A stretch of 64,000 nt of DNA from Actinobacteria bacterium UBA959. Lineage in GTDB: Bacteria > Actinomycetota > Actinomycetes > S36-B12 > UBA5976. The notes below the pieces were generated by a model. The model did not search any database. It had not been told where the DNA came from and was given only the letters and a program-made list of their open reading frames with translations. The position numbers and the translations under genes are program-made. Positions 19,445 to 29,253 of this stretch are shown here, piece after piece. The DNA is taken from NCBI GenBank assembly GCA_002293025.1, contig DBCL01000002.1, positions 62,110 through 126,109 of the forward strand. Reading direction: 5' to 3'. Position 1 is the stretch's first letter, and each line of letters opens with the position of its first letter.

Positions 19445-20277
19445 TTGAGGAGCGCTGCCTCAACTACATTTTGCAGAAGCATGGCTCGAGTCATTGGGCC
19501 AACACCTCCAGGGACTGGTGCAAACCAAGATGACTTTTCAATAGCAGATGGAGCAATATCACCAATTAATCCACTCTGATCCCTTGTAATACCAACATCG
19601 ACTAAAACTACATCTTGCTTAACCATCTCCCCAGTGAGCATTTGAGGAACTCCGGCTGCTGCAATGATTATGTCCGCTTTGCTTGTGTGAGAGAGTAAAT
19701 CTTTAGTCCCGGTGTGGCACAAGGTGACCGTTGCGTTTTCGGACTTTCGGGTAAGCAACAAACCTAAAGGCCTACCCACTGTTGTGCCGCGTCCAATAAC
19801 CACAATGCTCGCGCCATCAATTGAGACTTTGTAATGTCGCAATAACTCAATAATTCCTCTAGGGGTGCATGGAAGTGCGGCAGGAGCTCCTAAAACTAAT
19901 TTACCCAAATTAAGTGGATGCAAACCATCAGCATCTTTGGCGGGGTCAATTGTGGATAGGACTAATTGGACATCGACAAATCTTGGCAGGGGTAATTGAA
20001 CAATCATTCCTGTGCAATTTGAGTCAGCATTTAGTTGTTCGATTTCATTAATGATCTCAGACTGTGAAGCAGTTGCTGGAAGCTCAACTCTAATTGATGA
20101 AATCCCAACTTCAGCACAGTCTCGATGTTTTCCAGCAACATAAGAGGTGCTTGCTGGATCTGAACCAACCAAAATAGTTGCTAAACCAGGTTTATTCTTA
20201 AGTGTTGTTACTTTATCTTTTAAATCTGCACGAATTAATGCCGATAAGGCCTTACCGTCCAACAATTGTGCAGTCAT
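19441..20277 (-). CDS. folD: Methylenetetrahydrofolate dehydrogenase/cyclohydrolase
   Basis: Bifunctional enzyme that makes 10-formyl-THF from 5,10-methylene-THF. The 278-residue protein shows [23 protein letters not shown] with the catalytic Tyr-x3-Lys, [25 protein letters not shown], and the nucleotide-binding region [17 protein letters not shown], ending near [15 protein letters not shown]. It follows purH, which consumes 10-formyl-THF, by 12 nt: a direct metabolic pairing. Confidence 0.95.
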   Translation of the reverse strand: MTAQLLDGKALSALIRADLKDKVTTLKNKPGLATILVGSDPASTSYVAGKHRDCAEVGISSIRVELPATASQSEIINEIEQLNADSNCTGMIVQLPLPRFVDVQLVLSTIDPAKDADGLHPLNLGKLVLGAPAALPCTPRGIIELLRHYKVSIDGASIVVIGRGTTVGRPLGLLLTRKSENATVTLCHTGTKDLLSHTSKADIIIAAAGVPQMLTGEMVKQDVVLVDVGITRDQSGLIGDIAPSAIEKSSWFAPVPGGVGPMTRAMLLQNVVEAALLK

Positions 20278-20289
20278 GGCTTAATTCTG

Positions 20290-21822
20290 TCAGTGCCAGA
20301 AATGTCTAACCCCTGTGGTGTACATGGTTACCCCTGCAGACTCAGCGGCCTCAATGACTTCTTGATCACGAATTGAACCTCCAGGGTGCACAATCGCCTT
20401 CACCCCGGCATCGATTAGTGCCAGAACTCCATCCTTAAATGGGAAAAAGGCATCACTAGCTGCCACGGATCCTTGGCTCCTTAGTCTTGCTCGCTGGACT
20501 GCTAGTTGAACTGAATCAACACGATTAACTTGTCCCATTCCAATTCCAACAGTAGTTAAGTCCTTAGCCAACACAATTGCGTTTGACTTAACAGCTCGCA
20601 CAGATCTCCAGGCAAATTCCAGATCTGCCAAAGTGGATTTGTCTGCAGCACTTCCTGAAACAAGTTTCCAGTTACCCGATAGGTCACCGGTTGAGTCAAA
20701 AGTGTCAATGTCTTGCACCAAGAATCCACCCGAAATCATTTTCACTTCAAATTGATCTACCTCTGGTTTTGCTGCAAGCACTCTTAAGTTGGCTCTCTTT
20801 GCCAACATCTCAAGGGCCTTTGTTGTGTAGCTTGGAGCAATAATTACTTCAGTAAAAATGTTTGCATTTGCTGTGGCAAATTCGGCTGTCACTTCTCTAT
20901 TCGCAGCAACCACACCACCGAAGGCTGAAGTGGGATCGCAGCCATGCGCTAACTCATATGCAGTTGCAATGTCATCGTGGCTCGCTATTCCACAAGGATT
21001 AGTGTGCTTGATAATTGCAACCGTAGACAGATCGTGTTCCAGAACCGCTCGCCAAGCTGCATCAGCATCAACTAAGTTATTGAAAGACAGTTCTTTCCCT
21101 TGAAGTTGAATGGCATTTGCAATCCCATTTGACTGACCATCTCGAACAAAAAGTGCTGCTTTTTGTTGAGGGTTCTCGCCATAGCGAAGCTCTGATATCT
21201 TCGTAGCTGTCAAGTTCAGTGAGCTTGGTAACTCACCACTAAACCAAGATGCAATCACAGAGTCGTATTGGGCAGTGTGTGCAAAAGCTTCAGAAGCAAG
21301 TTTTTTGCGTGTCGCATAATCGAATCCACCACTATCTATGGCTGAGACTGCACTGTGGTATTGAGTTGGAGAAGTTAACACTGCTACTGAATTAAAGTTC
21401 TTAGCAGCAGCCCGCACCATTGCTGGCCCACCCACATCAATTTGCTCAATACACTGATCAAAATCTTTAACACTAGCGATGGTTTGAGCAAAAGGATATA
21501 GATTTACGATCAAAAGCTGAAATGGATCAATACCCATTGTTCCTAGCTGATCTAGGTGCTCCTTATTGAAAGTATCCGCTAATAGACCTGCATGAATATT
21601 AGGATGCAAAGTTTTGACTCGGCCATCGAGCATTTCTTTAAAGTTCGTAACTGTGGAAACATCTTTGACCTTTACCCCAAGATCTCTAATCACTTGAGCC
21701 GTACTGCCAGTCGAAACTATCTCAATATTCAATTTGGCTAAAACAGGAATGATGATTTCTAGTCCAGACTTATCCGAGACCGAGATTAGGGCGCGCTTTA
21801 TCTGAATAGGTTTGTCAGGCAT
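20290..21822 (-). CDS. purH: AICAR transformylase / IMP cyclohydrolase
   Basis: Last two steps of de novo IMP synthesis. The 510-residue protein has the MGS-like cyclohydrolase domain at 1-150 (RALISVSDKSGLE, STGSTAQVIRDLG, KEMLDGRVKTLHP) and the transformylase domain after it (LRYGENPQQKAALF, IIKHTNPCGIA with the Lys-His pair, VRAVKSNAIVLAKD). It is 5 nt from purN. Both transformylases of purine synthesis and folD therefore sit together. Confidence 0.95.
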   Translation of the reverse strand: MPDKPIQIKRALISVSDKSGLEIIIPVLAKLNIEIVSTGSTAQVIRDLGVKVKDVSTVTNFKEMLDGRVKTLHPNIHAGLLADTFNKEHLDQLGTMGIDPFQLLIVNLYPFAQTIASVKDFDQCIEQIDVGGPAMVRAAAKNFNSVAVLTSPTQYHSAVSAIDSGGFDYATRKKLASEAFAHTAQYDSVIASWFSGELPSSLNLTATKISELRYGENPQQKAALFVRDGQSNGIANAIQLQGKELSFNNLVDADAAWRAVLEHDLSTVAIIKHTNPCGIASHDDIATAYELAHGCDPTSAFGGVVAANREVTAEFATANANIFTEVIIAPSYTTKALEMLAKRANLRVLAAKPEVDQFEVKMISGGFLVQDIDTFDSTGDLSGNWKLVSGSAADKSTLADLEFAWRSVRAVKSNAIVLAKDLTTVGIGMGQVNRVDSVQLAVQRARLRSQGSVAASDAFFPFKDGVLALIDAGVKAIVHPGGSIRDQEVIEAAESAGVTMYTTGVRHFWH

Positions 21823-21827
21823 AGCGC

Positions 21828-22400
21828 TTATTCCCCAATCTTTAATTTGCCGCTACAAATATCAGTGACCACAGAAACTAACTGTATTTGCTCAACCGTT
21901 TTGATCCGCTCATGGAGTGTGGCAGAGGTATCTCCAGGCAAGACCACAACCTCTTTTTGAGCCAATATTCGACCAGTATCTATTCCTGCGTCCATCAGAT
22001 GAACAGTTGCCCCAGTGACATCAGCTCCAGCAGCTAAGGCATCTTGGACTGCGTGCGCACCTGGAAATTCTGGTAGCAAAGACGGATGAGCATTAATTGT
22101 TGGACACTTAAGAAATAGATCACTTCGAATAATTCGCATAAAGCCTGCTGAAACAACCAAGTCTGGCTGTAAACTCAAAACTGTTTCCTTGAGTAATCGC
22201 TGCCAGTGGTCATCTTCATAATCCACAAAAGGAATTTCAATTGCTGGAATACCAAATTTGGTGGCTCTAGTAACTGCGTAGGTATCTTTACGATCAACCA
22301 CTAAAGCTGAAATAGAAAATATCTTCTCTTGAGCACTAGCGTCAGCTAGGGCTTGGAATAAAGACCCATTGCCCGACGCTAAGACAACTATAGATTTCAT
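21828..22400 (-). CDS. purN: Phosphoribosylglycinamide formyltransferase
   Basis: Formylates GAR in purine synthesis using 10-formyl-THF. The 190-residue protein has VVLASGNGSLFQAL at the N-terminus, and the catalytic region AGFMRIIRSDLF and INAHPSLLPEFPGAHAVQDAL with the Asn and His of the active site, followed by GATVHLMDAGIDTG with the catalytic Asp. It overlaps the PerM-like gene by 4 nt. Confidence 0.94.
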   Translation of the reverse strand: MKSIVVLASGNGSLFQALADASAQEKIFSISALVVDRKDTYAVTRATKFGIPAIEIPFVDYEDDHWQRLLKETVLSLQPDLVVSAGFMRIIRSDLFLKCPTINAHPSLLPEFPGAHAVQDALAAGADVTGATVHLMDAGIDTGRILAQKEVVVLPGDTSATLHERIKTVEQIQLVSVVTDICSGKLKIGE

Positions 22401-23569
22401 CTTTCGTGTTTCGCTAACTTGCGAATCTTTAGTTTGCGTCTAAGAAATTCAACAAGCAACATCACCATAAATGCAGGTGCAATTGACACAAAAACTCCGC
22501 CAAGCATTGGCAACCACTGTGGACCAAATACAGCCAATCGCCCAGGTCCTGCTGACCCTCCACCGAGCAAACTCAAGATCAAGGTCGCAACTAGAACTAA
22601 TAAAAGGGCAACAGATGAATTCATGATGATTTCAGATAATTTCGAATTATGCAGCGACCACCAAAGCAAAATTGCAGCAATAGAGCTTAAAACAAATGGA
22701 ACCAACAAAATTAGCCAAGCATTTGAAATTACATCAGTTGGTAGTGCTGCTAACCAAGGAATGGCAGGATATGCAACTTCATCAACCACTGCAAAGGATG
22801 ATGCAGTATCAATACTGGTGGAAACACCTGGACCCAATAGCCAGGCATAACCCCAAGCTATTGCTACTGGGGCAAATCCAATTGTGGTTAGCCAAACCAA
22901 AAAGATCTCGTAATTTGTGTCTGCTACCGAAGCCACCACTAGTTTTGCTTGATCAAAACTAAGAACTAATCGAACTGAACTTAATACTGCAGCAGCTAAT
23001 AAAAGCCCGGCAACTAGGTAGCCACCGACTCTAACGCCAATAAGAAATTTGAATTCTTCAAAATAAATTAAAGGATAACCATAGACTTTTACTGCTGCAG
23101 ATAACACTGCTACTGTGCCCACTATAAAAACTGGTGGGAAAACCCAAAGTGGATAAACTGAAATCACATCATCAGAAGCTAACCAAGCTAATGTTGCAGA
23201 AATTAAGAAATTAACACTAACTATTGGAGTTAATACCGACAATATTACTTTTGAGGAGGGTTCCACAATTTTAAAGATACGCATTGCTGCACGTCTTAAT
23301 AAGAATATGGGGAATAGTGCCAGTAGAAATGGCATCACATCTATTGAAACTCCTGTAACCGAGACTCGCGCTCCATGTGCAATAGGCCAAGCTAACAGCG
23401 CAGCCTTAATTGCATTTCCTAAAGAGCCGGCACCTGATGCTCCAAGGGTCCAAACCAGAATTACTGGAAATGCGCACAGGATTATTCCAATAGAGACAGA
23501 CCAAACTGCAGTTATTGCTGAGGTGCGTATCAAGTCCCGGTGTTCAACAACTACACCTGAATCACTCAT
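22397..23569 (-). CDS. perM: PerM-like DUF6350 membrane protein
   Basis: 390 residues with about nine or ten hydrophobic helices and short loops; no soluble domain. Length, topology and the position between sucD and purN match PerM of Mycobacterium tuberculosis (Rv0955), an integral membrane protein needed for cell-division persistence under stress. The identification rests on synteny and architecture more than on motifs, so the symbol is provisional. It overlaps purN by 4 nt and follows sucD by 3 nt. Confidence 0.7.
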   Translation of the reverse strand: MSDSGVVVEHRDLIRTSAITAVWSVSIGIILCAFPVILVWTLGASGAGSLGNAIKAALLAWPIAHGARVSVTGVSIDVMPFLLALFPIFLLRRAAMRIFKIVEPSSKVILSVLTPIVSVNFLISATLAWLASDDVISVYPLWVFPPVFIVGTVAVLSAAVKVYGYPLIYFEEFKFLIGVRVGGYLVAGLLLAAAVLSSVRLVLSFDQAKLVVASVADTNYEIFLVWLTTIGFAPVAIAWGYAWLLGPGVSTSIDTASSFAVVDEVAYPAIPWLAALPTDVISNAWLILLVPFVLSSIAAILLWWSLHNSKLSEIIMNSSVALLLVLVATLILSLLGGGSAGPGRLAVFGPQWLPMLGGVFVSIAPAFMVMLLVEFLRRKLKIRKLAKHER

Positions 23570-23572
23570 GGA

Positions 23573-24460
23573 CTACTTCAGATTACCCATGATGGCGCGC
23601 ATCAAATTCGCAGCTTCACTTGGTGTTTTACCAACCTTGACACCAACAGCTTCAAGTGCGTCTTGCTTTGCTTGAGCAGTTCCTGCAGAGCCAGAAACAA
23701 TTGCACCCGCGTGACCCATAGTTTTTCCTTCAGGAGCAGTAAAACCTGCTACATAACCTACTACTGGCTTGCGAACATTGTCCTTAATAAATGCTGCGGC
23801 ACGCTCTTCAGCATCTCCGCCAATTTCACCAATCATTACGATGGCATCCGTATCAGGATCAGCTTCAAATGCTGCTAAACAATCAATATGTGTTGTTCCA
23901 ATAACTGGGTCGCCACCAATACCAACAGCAGTTGAGAAGCCGATGTCGCGCAATTCATACATCATTTGATAGGTCAATGTGCCGGACTTACTTACCAAAC
24001 CAATCCGGCCCTTCTTGGTGATATCTGCTGGGATAATTCCAGCATTCGATTCTCCTGGGCTAATCAATCCAGGACAGTTTGGGCCAATGAGCCTGGTGGT
24101 TCCCAAGGTGAGGGCGTGATTTACAAAACCAACACTGTCATGAACTGGAATTCCTTCAGTGATGACTACGCAAAGTGGAATCTTGGCATCGATTGCTTCC
24201 ATAACAGCTGCTTTAGCAAATTTAGGAGGAACAAAAACAACAGAGACGTTTGCCTTTGTAGCAGCCATAGCCTCTGATACTGAGTTAAAAACTGGGATTG
24301 AATGTCCATCAATATCAACTACTTGTCCACCTTTCCCTGGTGTAACACCAGCAACTACTTTAGCTCCAGAAGCCAGCATCCGTTTTGTGTGCTTGGTACC
24401 TTCACTACCAGTCATGCCCTGAACCAAAATCTTAGAATCGCTATTTAAGAAAATAGACAT
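23573..24460 (-). CDS. sucD: Succinyl-CoA synthetase alpha subunit
   Basis: CoA-binding and phosphohistidine subunit. The 295-residue protein has [15 protein letters not shown] with the CoA-binding fold, [12 protein letters not shown] in the middle, and [17 protein letters not shown] carrying the active-site His near residue 250. It lies 9 nt after sucC. The complex converts succinyl-CoA to succinate with nucleoside triphosphate formation and joins the mutase reaction to sdhCAB. Confidence 0.95.
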   Translation of the reverse strand: MSIFLNSDSKILVQGMTGSEGTKHTKRMLASGAKVVAGVTPGKGGQVVDIDGHSIPVFNSVSEAMAATKANVSVVFVPPKFAKAAVMEAIDAKIPLCVVITEGIPVHDSVGFVNHALTLGTTRLIGPNCPGLISPGESNAGIIPADITKKGRIGLVSKSGTLTYQMMYELRDIGFSTAVGIGGDPVIGTTHIDCLAAFEADPDTDAIVMIGEIGGDAEERAAAFIKDNVRKPVVGYVAGFTAPEGKTMGHAGAIVSGSAGTAQAKQDALEAVGVKVGKTPSEAANLMRAIMGNLK

Positions 24461-24469
24461 TGTTTTCTC

Positions 24470-25645
24470 CTATTTTCCTGATGCAAGTTGTGCCACAAGT
24501 TCGGCCCCTGCATCCATAGTGTCTGCCATTCGAACTGCTGGATGATTCGCAGTTTTTAGAATCTCCCGACCAACCACCGAGTTGTTTCCATCTAGACGAA
24601 CAACTAACGGAACTTTGATTTTCTTTCCATCTGCTTCCAGTAAAGCTAGTGCTTGGACAATTCCATTTGCTACTGCATCACAAGAGGTAATCCCACCAAA
24701 AACATTAACAAATACAGCCTTTACATCCTGATCACTCAAGATGATGCTCAAACCGTCCGCCATAACTTGTGCAGATGCACCTCCGCCGATATCGAGGAAG
24801 TTTGCTGGGCGCATTCCTCCGTGCAACTCTCCAGCGTAAGCAACTACATCTAACGTACTCATGACTAAGCCAGCACCATTCCCAATGATTCCAACTTGAC
24901 CATCTAGTTTTACATAGTTCAGGTCTTTGGCTTTAGCAGCTGCTTCCAAAGGATCTTCAGCTTGATGGTCAATAAGCGCTGCATGATTTGGATGTCTGAA
25001 TGCAGCATTGTCATCCAAGGAGACTTTCCCATCTAATGCAATTACTTTGCCAGCAGGGGTTTGCACTAATGGATTTACTTCAACAAGTGTGGCATCTTCT
25101 TTGACAAATACATCCCACATCCGCTGTAGCATCTCGACAACTTGATCCATAATTTCTGCTGGAAACTTTGCAGCAGTTGCAATTTTGATAGCAACTTCTT
25201 TTGTGACACCAACGCTGGCATCAATGTTTATTTTTGCTAGTGCATCAGGATTGTTGGCAGCCACTTCCTCAATCTCAACGCCGCCTTCAACACTGGCCAT
25301 TGCCAAGAAAGTTCTATTGGAACGATCCAGTAAAAATGATACGTAGTACTCAGATGCAATATCTTCGGCAGGAGTTACTAAGACTTGTTTAACAATGTGA
25401 CCTTTAATGTCTAAACCTAAAATGTCATTTGCTTTATCAAAGGCTTCGTCAGCATTCTTAGCTAACTTAACGCCTCCAGCTTTACCCCGGCCACCAACTT
25501 TGACTTGCGCCTTCACCACAACCATGCTGCCAAATTTTTGGGCTGCAGCTTTGGCTTCATCTGCGGTGTTTACAACCGCCCCATCTTGAGTTACAACACC
25601 ATGCTCAGCAAAAAGTGCCTTTGCTTGAAACTCATATAGATCCAT
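24470..25645 (-). CDS. sucC: Succinyl-CoA synthetase beta subunit
   Basis: 391-residue ATP-grasp subunit. [17 protein letters not shown] is the classical N-terminus, [19 protein letters not shown] holds nucleotide-binding residues, VEVNPLV and [12 protein letters not shown] contain metal ligands, and [18 protein letters not shown] with VVRLDGNN completes the C-terminal domain. First gene of the sucC-sucD-perM-purN-purH-folD run; 39 nt from the B12-binding subunit upstream. Confidence 0.95.
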   Translation of the reverse strand: MDLYEFQAKALFAEHGVVTQDGAVVNTADEAKAAAQKFGSMVVVKAQVKVGGRGKAGGVKLAKNADEAFDKANDILGLDIKGHIVKQVLVTPAEDIASEYYVSFLLDRSNRTFLAMASVEGGVEIEEVAANNPDALAKINIDASVGVTKEVAIKIATAAKFPAEIMDQVVEMLQRMWDVFVKEDATLVEVNPLVQTPAGKVIALDGKVSLDDNAAFRHPNHAALIDHQAEDPLEAAAKAKDLNYVKLDGQVGIIGNGAGLVMSTLDVVAYAGELHGGMRPANFLDIGGGASAQVMADGLSIILSDQDVKAVFVNVFGGITSCDAVANGIVQALALLEADGKKIKVPLVVRLDGNNSVVGREILKTANHPAVRMADTMDAGAELVAQLASGK

Positions 25646-25684
25646 GTTGGTCGCCTCTCAAAAAAATGTTTTCAAGGGCGCAGA

Positions 25685-26083
25685 CTAGGCGAGAGCTTTC
25701 TTGGAAATGAAACCACTAAGCCATTCGACGATGGTTGATATTGGTGTTCCTGGGGTAAACACTGATTGCACCCCTGCTTGAGTTAGTTTGAGAACATCCT
25801 CTTGCGGGATAATTCCACCTACGAATACCCCAACATCACCGGCACCAGCATCTTTGAGGAGCTGGATGATCTCTGGGACAAGCGTTAGATGAGCCCCAGA
25901 AAGCACTGAGATACCAACAACATCAGCATCTTCAGCTACGACGGTAGCTGCAATTTGTGCAGGTGTCTGGTGTAAGCCGGTGTAAATCACTTCAAAACCA
26001 GCGTCCCGCAGGCCTCTGGCAATAATTTTGGCCCCACGGTCATGGCCGTCTAGCCCTGGTTTGGCAATCACGATTCTTCCCAT
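25685..26083 (-). CDS. Methylmalonyl-CoA mutase small subunit (B12-binding domain)
   Basis: 132 residues that form one complete cobalamin-binding domain. DGHDRG at 12-17 gives the DxHxxG motif whose His14 is the lower axial cobalt ligand. GISVLSGAH and VFVGGIIP are the conserved SxL and GG elements that hold the nucleotide tail. It is the partner expected for the barrel subunit encoded at 9372-10964. It starts the minus-strand run that continues into sucC, so succinyl-CoA made by the mutase and the enzyme that uses it would be co-expressed. Confidence 0.88.
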   Translation of the reverse strand: MGRIVIAKPGLDGHDRGAKIIARGLRDAGFEVIYTGLHQTPAQIAATVVAEDADVVGISVLSGAHLTLVPEIIQLLKDAGAGDVGVFVGGIIPQEDVLKLTQAGVQSVFTPGTPISTIVEWLSGFISKKALA

Positions 26084-26125
26084 GGGGACACCTTATGCCC
26101 CCAATTGTGGGCAATCCCACCCCCT

Positions 26126-26192
26126 TTATCCACAGGTAGTCCACAAAAAAGTGGGGGGTGGGGGTTTACTGTGGTGATTAATAGGCTATTCT
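26126..26192 (+). promoter_or_regulatory. Intergenic region with perfect DnaA-box match and possible M23 promoter
   Basis: TTATCCACA at 26126-26134 matches the DnaA box consensus exactly, and TGTGGGCAA at 26106-26114 is a near match on the other strand. Further on TTTACT (26165-26170) and TATTCT (26187-26192) are 16 nt apart and may be the promoter of the M23 gene. A C-rich run (about 26115-26124) can pair with the G-rich run at 26151-26164, enclosing the box. Confidence 0.3.
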
Positions 26193-26251
26193 TAAAGAAT
26201 TCTGAAAGCGCCCTCAATGCGAGGCCCGACGCAATCCCCGGAGGAAACAAC

Positions 26252-27031
26252 GTGAGAAGTTCACGAACGTTTAACCTGGTTTTAGCACCGCTTGCGGTTG
26301 CAGCGTTGTTTTTTACATCGCTTTCAGTCTCTGCATTAGCCAATACCAAACTTCAAGACAGTAAAGAGTTAATGGCGGCTGTTGGGGCAGTTGAAGCGGA
26401 TCGATTAGATGCCGCCAGTGCCTTAGCTGAGACCAATGAAGACTTAGCCCTAGCCAGAGCAATTTCTCAGACCACTAGAAGCCTGGTCCGTGAGCAACGA
26501 ACTTTGACGGCCATGGCGAAAAAAGAAGCTAAAGCACGGGCAGCCGAAATGGCCCGACTAGCAAAAGAGCGTTTATTGCGAACTTCTGCCGCTTTAAAGT
26601 TTCGAATCTATATCCCGTCTAATGTTGAAATTCCAAGTTCTTTCAGTGGAGTTAAGAGAAACCCTCTTCCTGGCACTCGAATCTCTGCGTATTTTGGGCA
26701 AAGAGGCTGGCGTTGGGATGGTGGAATTCATACTGGAACCGACTTTGATGGCTACTACGGACAGTCAGTCAAAGCTGCTGCTGACGGCGTAGTTGTTGGC
26801 CGAGGCTGGGATGGGTCTTATGGCTACTCAATTTTGATTGCGCATGGTGATGGCGTAACAACTCGCTATGCGCATCTTTCCGATATAGACATCTCTCTTG
26901 GAGATCGAGTCTCTATTGGGCAACACATTGGAAATGTTGGCTCCACTGGAAACTCAAGTGGCTCCCATTTGCATTTTGAAGTAGCACTTGGAGATCGACT
27001 AGTTGATCCTTTGGACTGGCTGCGTAGTTAG
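26252..27031 (+). CDS. Secreted M23-family peptidoglycan peptidase
   Basis: 259 residues from GTG at 26252, chosen because GGAGG (26240-26244) stands 7 nt before it and the protein then begins with a proper signal peptide (RSSRTFN, hydrophobic core, ALA-N). The frame is open further upstream, but that part lacks a ribosome site. Residues about 38-112 are an Ala/Glu/Lys-rich coiled coil. The C-terminal LytM domain has H160-x3-D164, H208 and the HLH pair at 239-241, so the zinc site is complete. It probably cleaves cell-wall cross-links or activates another hydrolase. Its stop overlaps the convergent pcrA end by 4 nt. Confidence 0.87.
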   Translation: MRSSRTFNLVLAPLAVAALFFTSLSVSALANTKLQDSKELMAAVGAVEADRLDAASALAETNEDLALARAISQTTRSLVREQRTLTAMAKKEAKARAAEMARLAKERLLRTSAALKFRIYIPSNVEIPSSFSGVKRNPLPGTRISAYFGQRGWRWDGGIHTGTDFDGYYGQSVKAAADGVVVGRGWDGSYGYSILIAHGDGVTTRYAHLSDIDISLGDRVSIGQHIGNVGSTGNSSGSHLHFEVALGDRLVDPLDWLRS

Positions 27032-29232
27032 AGTTTTTCAACCGGAGCGTACCTAAGCAGTAACCGCTTCTGGCCTGCTTCTCCAAAATCTATAGTCGCG
27101 GTTACATTGTCTCCAGAACCATTAATCTCTTGAACTCGTCCCAAGCCAAACTGGGTGTGATTAACCCGATCGCCAATTTCAAGTTGAACAATTACTTTTG
27201 CTGGAGTGGATTTTGCTAAACGAGTAGTAGCTGATTCGGAAAGTGGAGCGTGACCTGGATCTGCTCGCAACACATTTATCAGATGATCTGGAATTTCAGT
27301 GATAAACCGGGAAGCCGGATGATATTGCGGAGCACCCCACGCTGAACGACGAATGGCTCGTGATAAAAACAGCCGCTCTCGAGCTCTAGTAATTCCAACA
27401 TAAGCCAAGCGGCGTTCCTCTTGAAGTTCTTCTTTTTCACCCAAAGAGCGAATGTGTGGAAACACCCCGTCTTCCATCCCAGTTAAGAACACAACTGGAA
27501 ACTCAAGGCCTTTAGCAGTGTGTAGGGTCATGAGAGTGATAACCCCATCGTCGCGGTCAGGTATTGAATCTGCATCTGCCACCAATGAAACTCGCTCTAA
27601 GAAGCCAGTTAGTCCAGCTGCATCTTCGGAAGAGTCATAATCTGCTGCAGCAGCTTCAAGTTCACTAAGGTTTTCAACTCGCACTTGATCTTGAGGGTCT
27701 GCTGAAGCGCTCAATTCAGCTAAATAACCGGTCTGTTCTAATACTGCTTGTAGCACAATTGCGGAACCAGCATTGCTATCCGCGAGCGTCTTTAAGTCGT
27801 TGATTAATTGAGCAAAAGCCATCACCGTGCTGGCTGCTTTGGCTGCAATGCCAGGAGCTTGATCTGCCTGAGCCAACACTCTAAACAAGGATGTATCTCG
27901 TTTATTCGCCATTAAAGTTAAGGCAGCTTCTGCTTTATCTCCAATTCCACGTCTTGGGACATTAAGAATTCTTCGCAAAGAGATATCATCATCTGGATTA
28001 TTAATAACCTTCAAATAAGCAATCGCATCCTTGATTTCTGCTCTTTCATAGAAGCGAACTCCACCAACAACTTTGTAGGGAATATCTGACCGAATGAATA
28101 CTTCTTCTACTGCTCGGGACTGAGCATTTGTTCGGTAAAAAACTGCTACATCGGAAAACTTAACCCCAAAATCTTGAAGTTGTTTAATCTGATCAATAAT
28201 GAATCGAGCTTCATCATGTTCATCATCAGCTATATAAAGACCTACGAGGTCTCCGTCTCCTGAATCAGACCATAGTTTTTTATCCATACGGTTTGGATTC
28301 TTAGCAATAACGGAATTTGCCGCCGATAAGATATTTTGAGTGCTGCGATAGTTTTGTTCAAGTAAAATTGTGGTCGACTTGGGATAATCTTTCTCAAAGT
28401 CGACAATGTTCCTGATTGTGGCACCACGAAATGCATAAATACTTTGATCTGCATCACCAACAACACATAATCCAGCAGGTGCTAGGCCATCACTAGCTTT
28501 ACCAACTAGCTCTCGAATCAAGACATACTGAGCAGTGTTGGTGTCTTGATACTCATCTACCAAAATGTGTTTAAATCTGCGACGATATGACTCTTTGACT
28601 TGCGGGTTTAGCTGCAGGAGTGCAACAGTGTGTGAGATTAAATCATCAAAGTCAACTGCATTTGATCTACGTAATCTATTTTGGTACTCACGATAAACAG
28701 TTGCTAGAACGCCTTGGGCGCTTTCTGGCTCAATCCGCTTAGCAAAAGTTTCATAATCCTCAAGTTCGTTTTTTAGAGTAGAAATTTTGTTTTGTAAACT
28801 TCTAGGTTGGTGTTGTTTTGGATCTAAGTCCAAATCGCGCACTATTAAAGTAATTAGTCTGAGCGAATCTGCTTGATCATAAATCGTGAAGTTAGTACCA
28901 ATCCCTAATTCTGCGCCATCTTTGCGAAGAATCCGAACGCAAGCGCTGTGAAAAGTCATGACCCACATATAGCGAGCGTGTGGTCCCACTAATTCCACCA
29001 CACGTTCTTTCATCTCATTAGCAGCTTTATTGGTAAATGTAATGGCTAAAATTTCTTCAGGGTTGGCAGCGCCAGTTGCTATCAAGTGCGCAATACGACG
29101 AGTAAGTACTCGAGTTTTGCCTGATCCAGCACCAGCGACCACTAATAGGCTGGAATCTTGATGGGTAACTGCTTTTGCTTGTGCAGGGTTTAGGTCACTG
29201 AGATCTTGGTTGGCTGCGTTGACTGGATTCAC
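27028..29232 (-). CDS. pcrA: ATP-dependent DNA helicase, PcrA/UvrD type
   Basis: 734-residue SF1A helicase. LNPAQAKAV is the Q-motif, AGAGSGKTRVLTRRIAHL Walker A, ILVDEYQDTN Walker B, VVGDADQSIYAFRGA motif III, and VTLMTLHTAKGLEF and EERRLAYVGITRARERL motifs V and VI. The C-terminal tail (residues about 665-730) ends in a Tudor-like segment GDRVNHTQFGLGRVQEI that is typical of PcrA and may bind RNA polymerase. The protein acts in nucleotide excision repair and in clearing nucleoprotein obstacles. Confidence 0.93.
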   Translation of the reverse strand: MNPVNAANQDLSDLNPAQAKAVTHQDSSLLVVAGAGSGKTRVLTRRIAHLIATGAANPEEILAITFTNKAANEMKERVVELVGPHARYMWVMTFHSACVRILRKDGAELGIGTNFTIYDQADSLRLITLIVRDLDLDPKQHQPRSLQNKISTLKNELEDYETFAKRIEPESAQGVLATVYREYQNRLRRSNAVDFDDLISHTVALLQLNPQVKESYRRRFKHILVDEYQDTNTAQYVLIRELVGKASDGLAPAGLCVVGDADQSIYAFRGATIRNIVDFEKDYPKSTTILLEQNYRSTQNILSAANSVIAKNPNRMDKKLWSDSGDGDLVGLYIADDEHDEARFIIDQIKQLQDFGVKFSDVAVFYRTNAQSRAVEEVFIRSDIPYKVVGGVRFYERAEIKDAIAYLKVINNPDDDISLRRILNVPRRGIGDKAEAALTLMANKRDTSLFRVLAQADQAPGIAAKAASTVMAFAQLINDLKTLADSNAGSAIVLQAVLEQTGYLAELSASADPQDQVRVENLSELEAAAADYDSSEDAAGLTGFLERVSLVADADSIPDRDDGVITLMTLHTAKGLEFPVVFLTGMEDGVFPHIRSLGEKEELQEERRLAYVGITRARERLFLSRAIRRSAWGAPQYHPASRFITEIPDHLINVLRADPGHAPLSESATTRLAKSTPAKVIVQLEIGDRVNHTQFGLGRVQEINGSGDNVTATIDFGEAGQKRLLLRYAPVEKL

Positions 29233-29253
29233 TGGCTAAGTCTAAAGATTAGG

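Noticed and set aside
26105..26251. 49-codon N-terminal extension of the M23 peptidase
   Set aside because: It lacks a ribosome site and would bury the signal peptide; GTG 26252 has GGAGG at ideal distance.
26068..26349. 93-codon minus-strand frame over the M23 start and intergenic region
   Set aside because: Overlaps a signal peptide coding region and a promoter region, with no domain.
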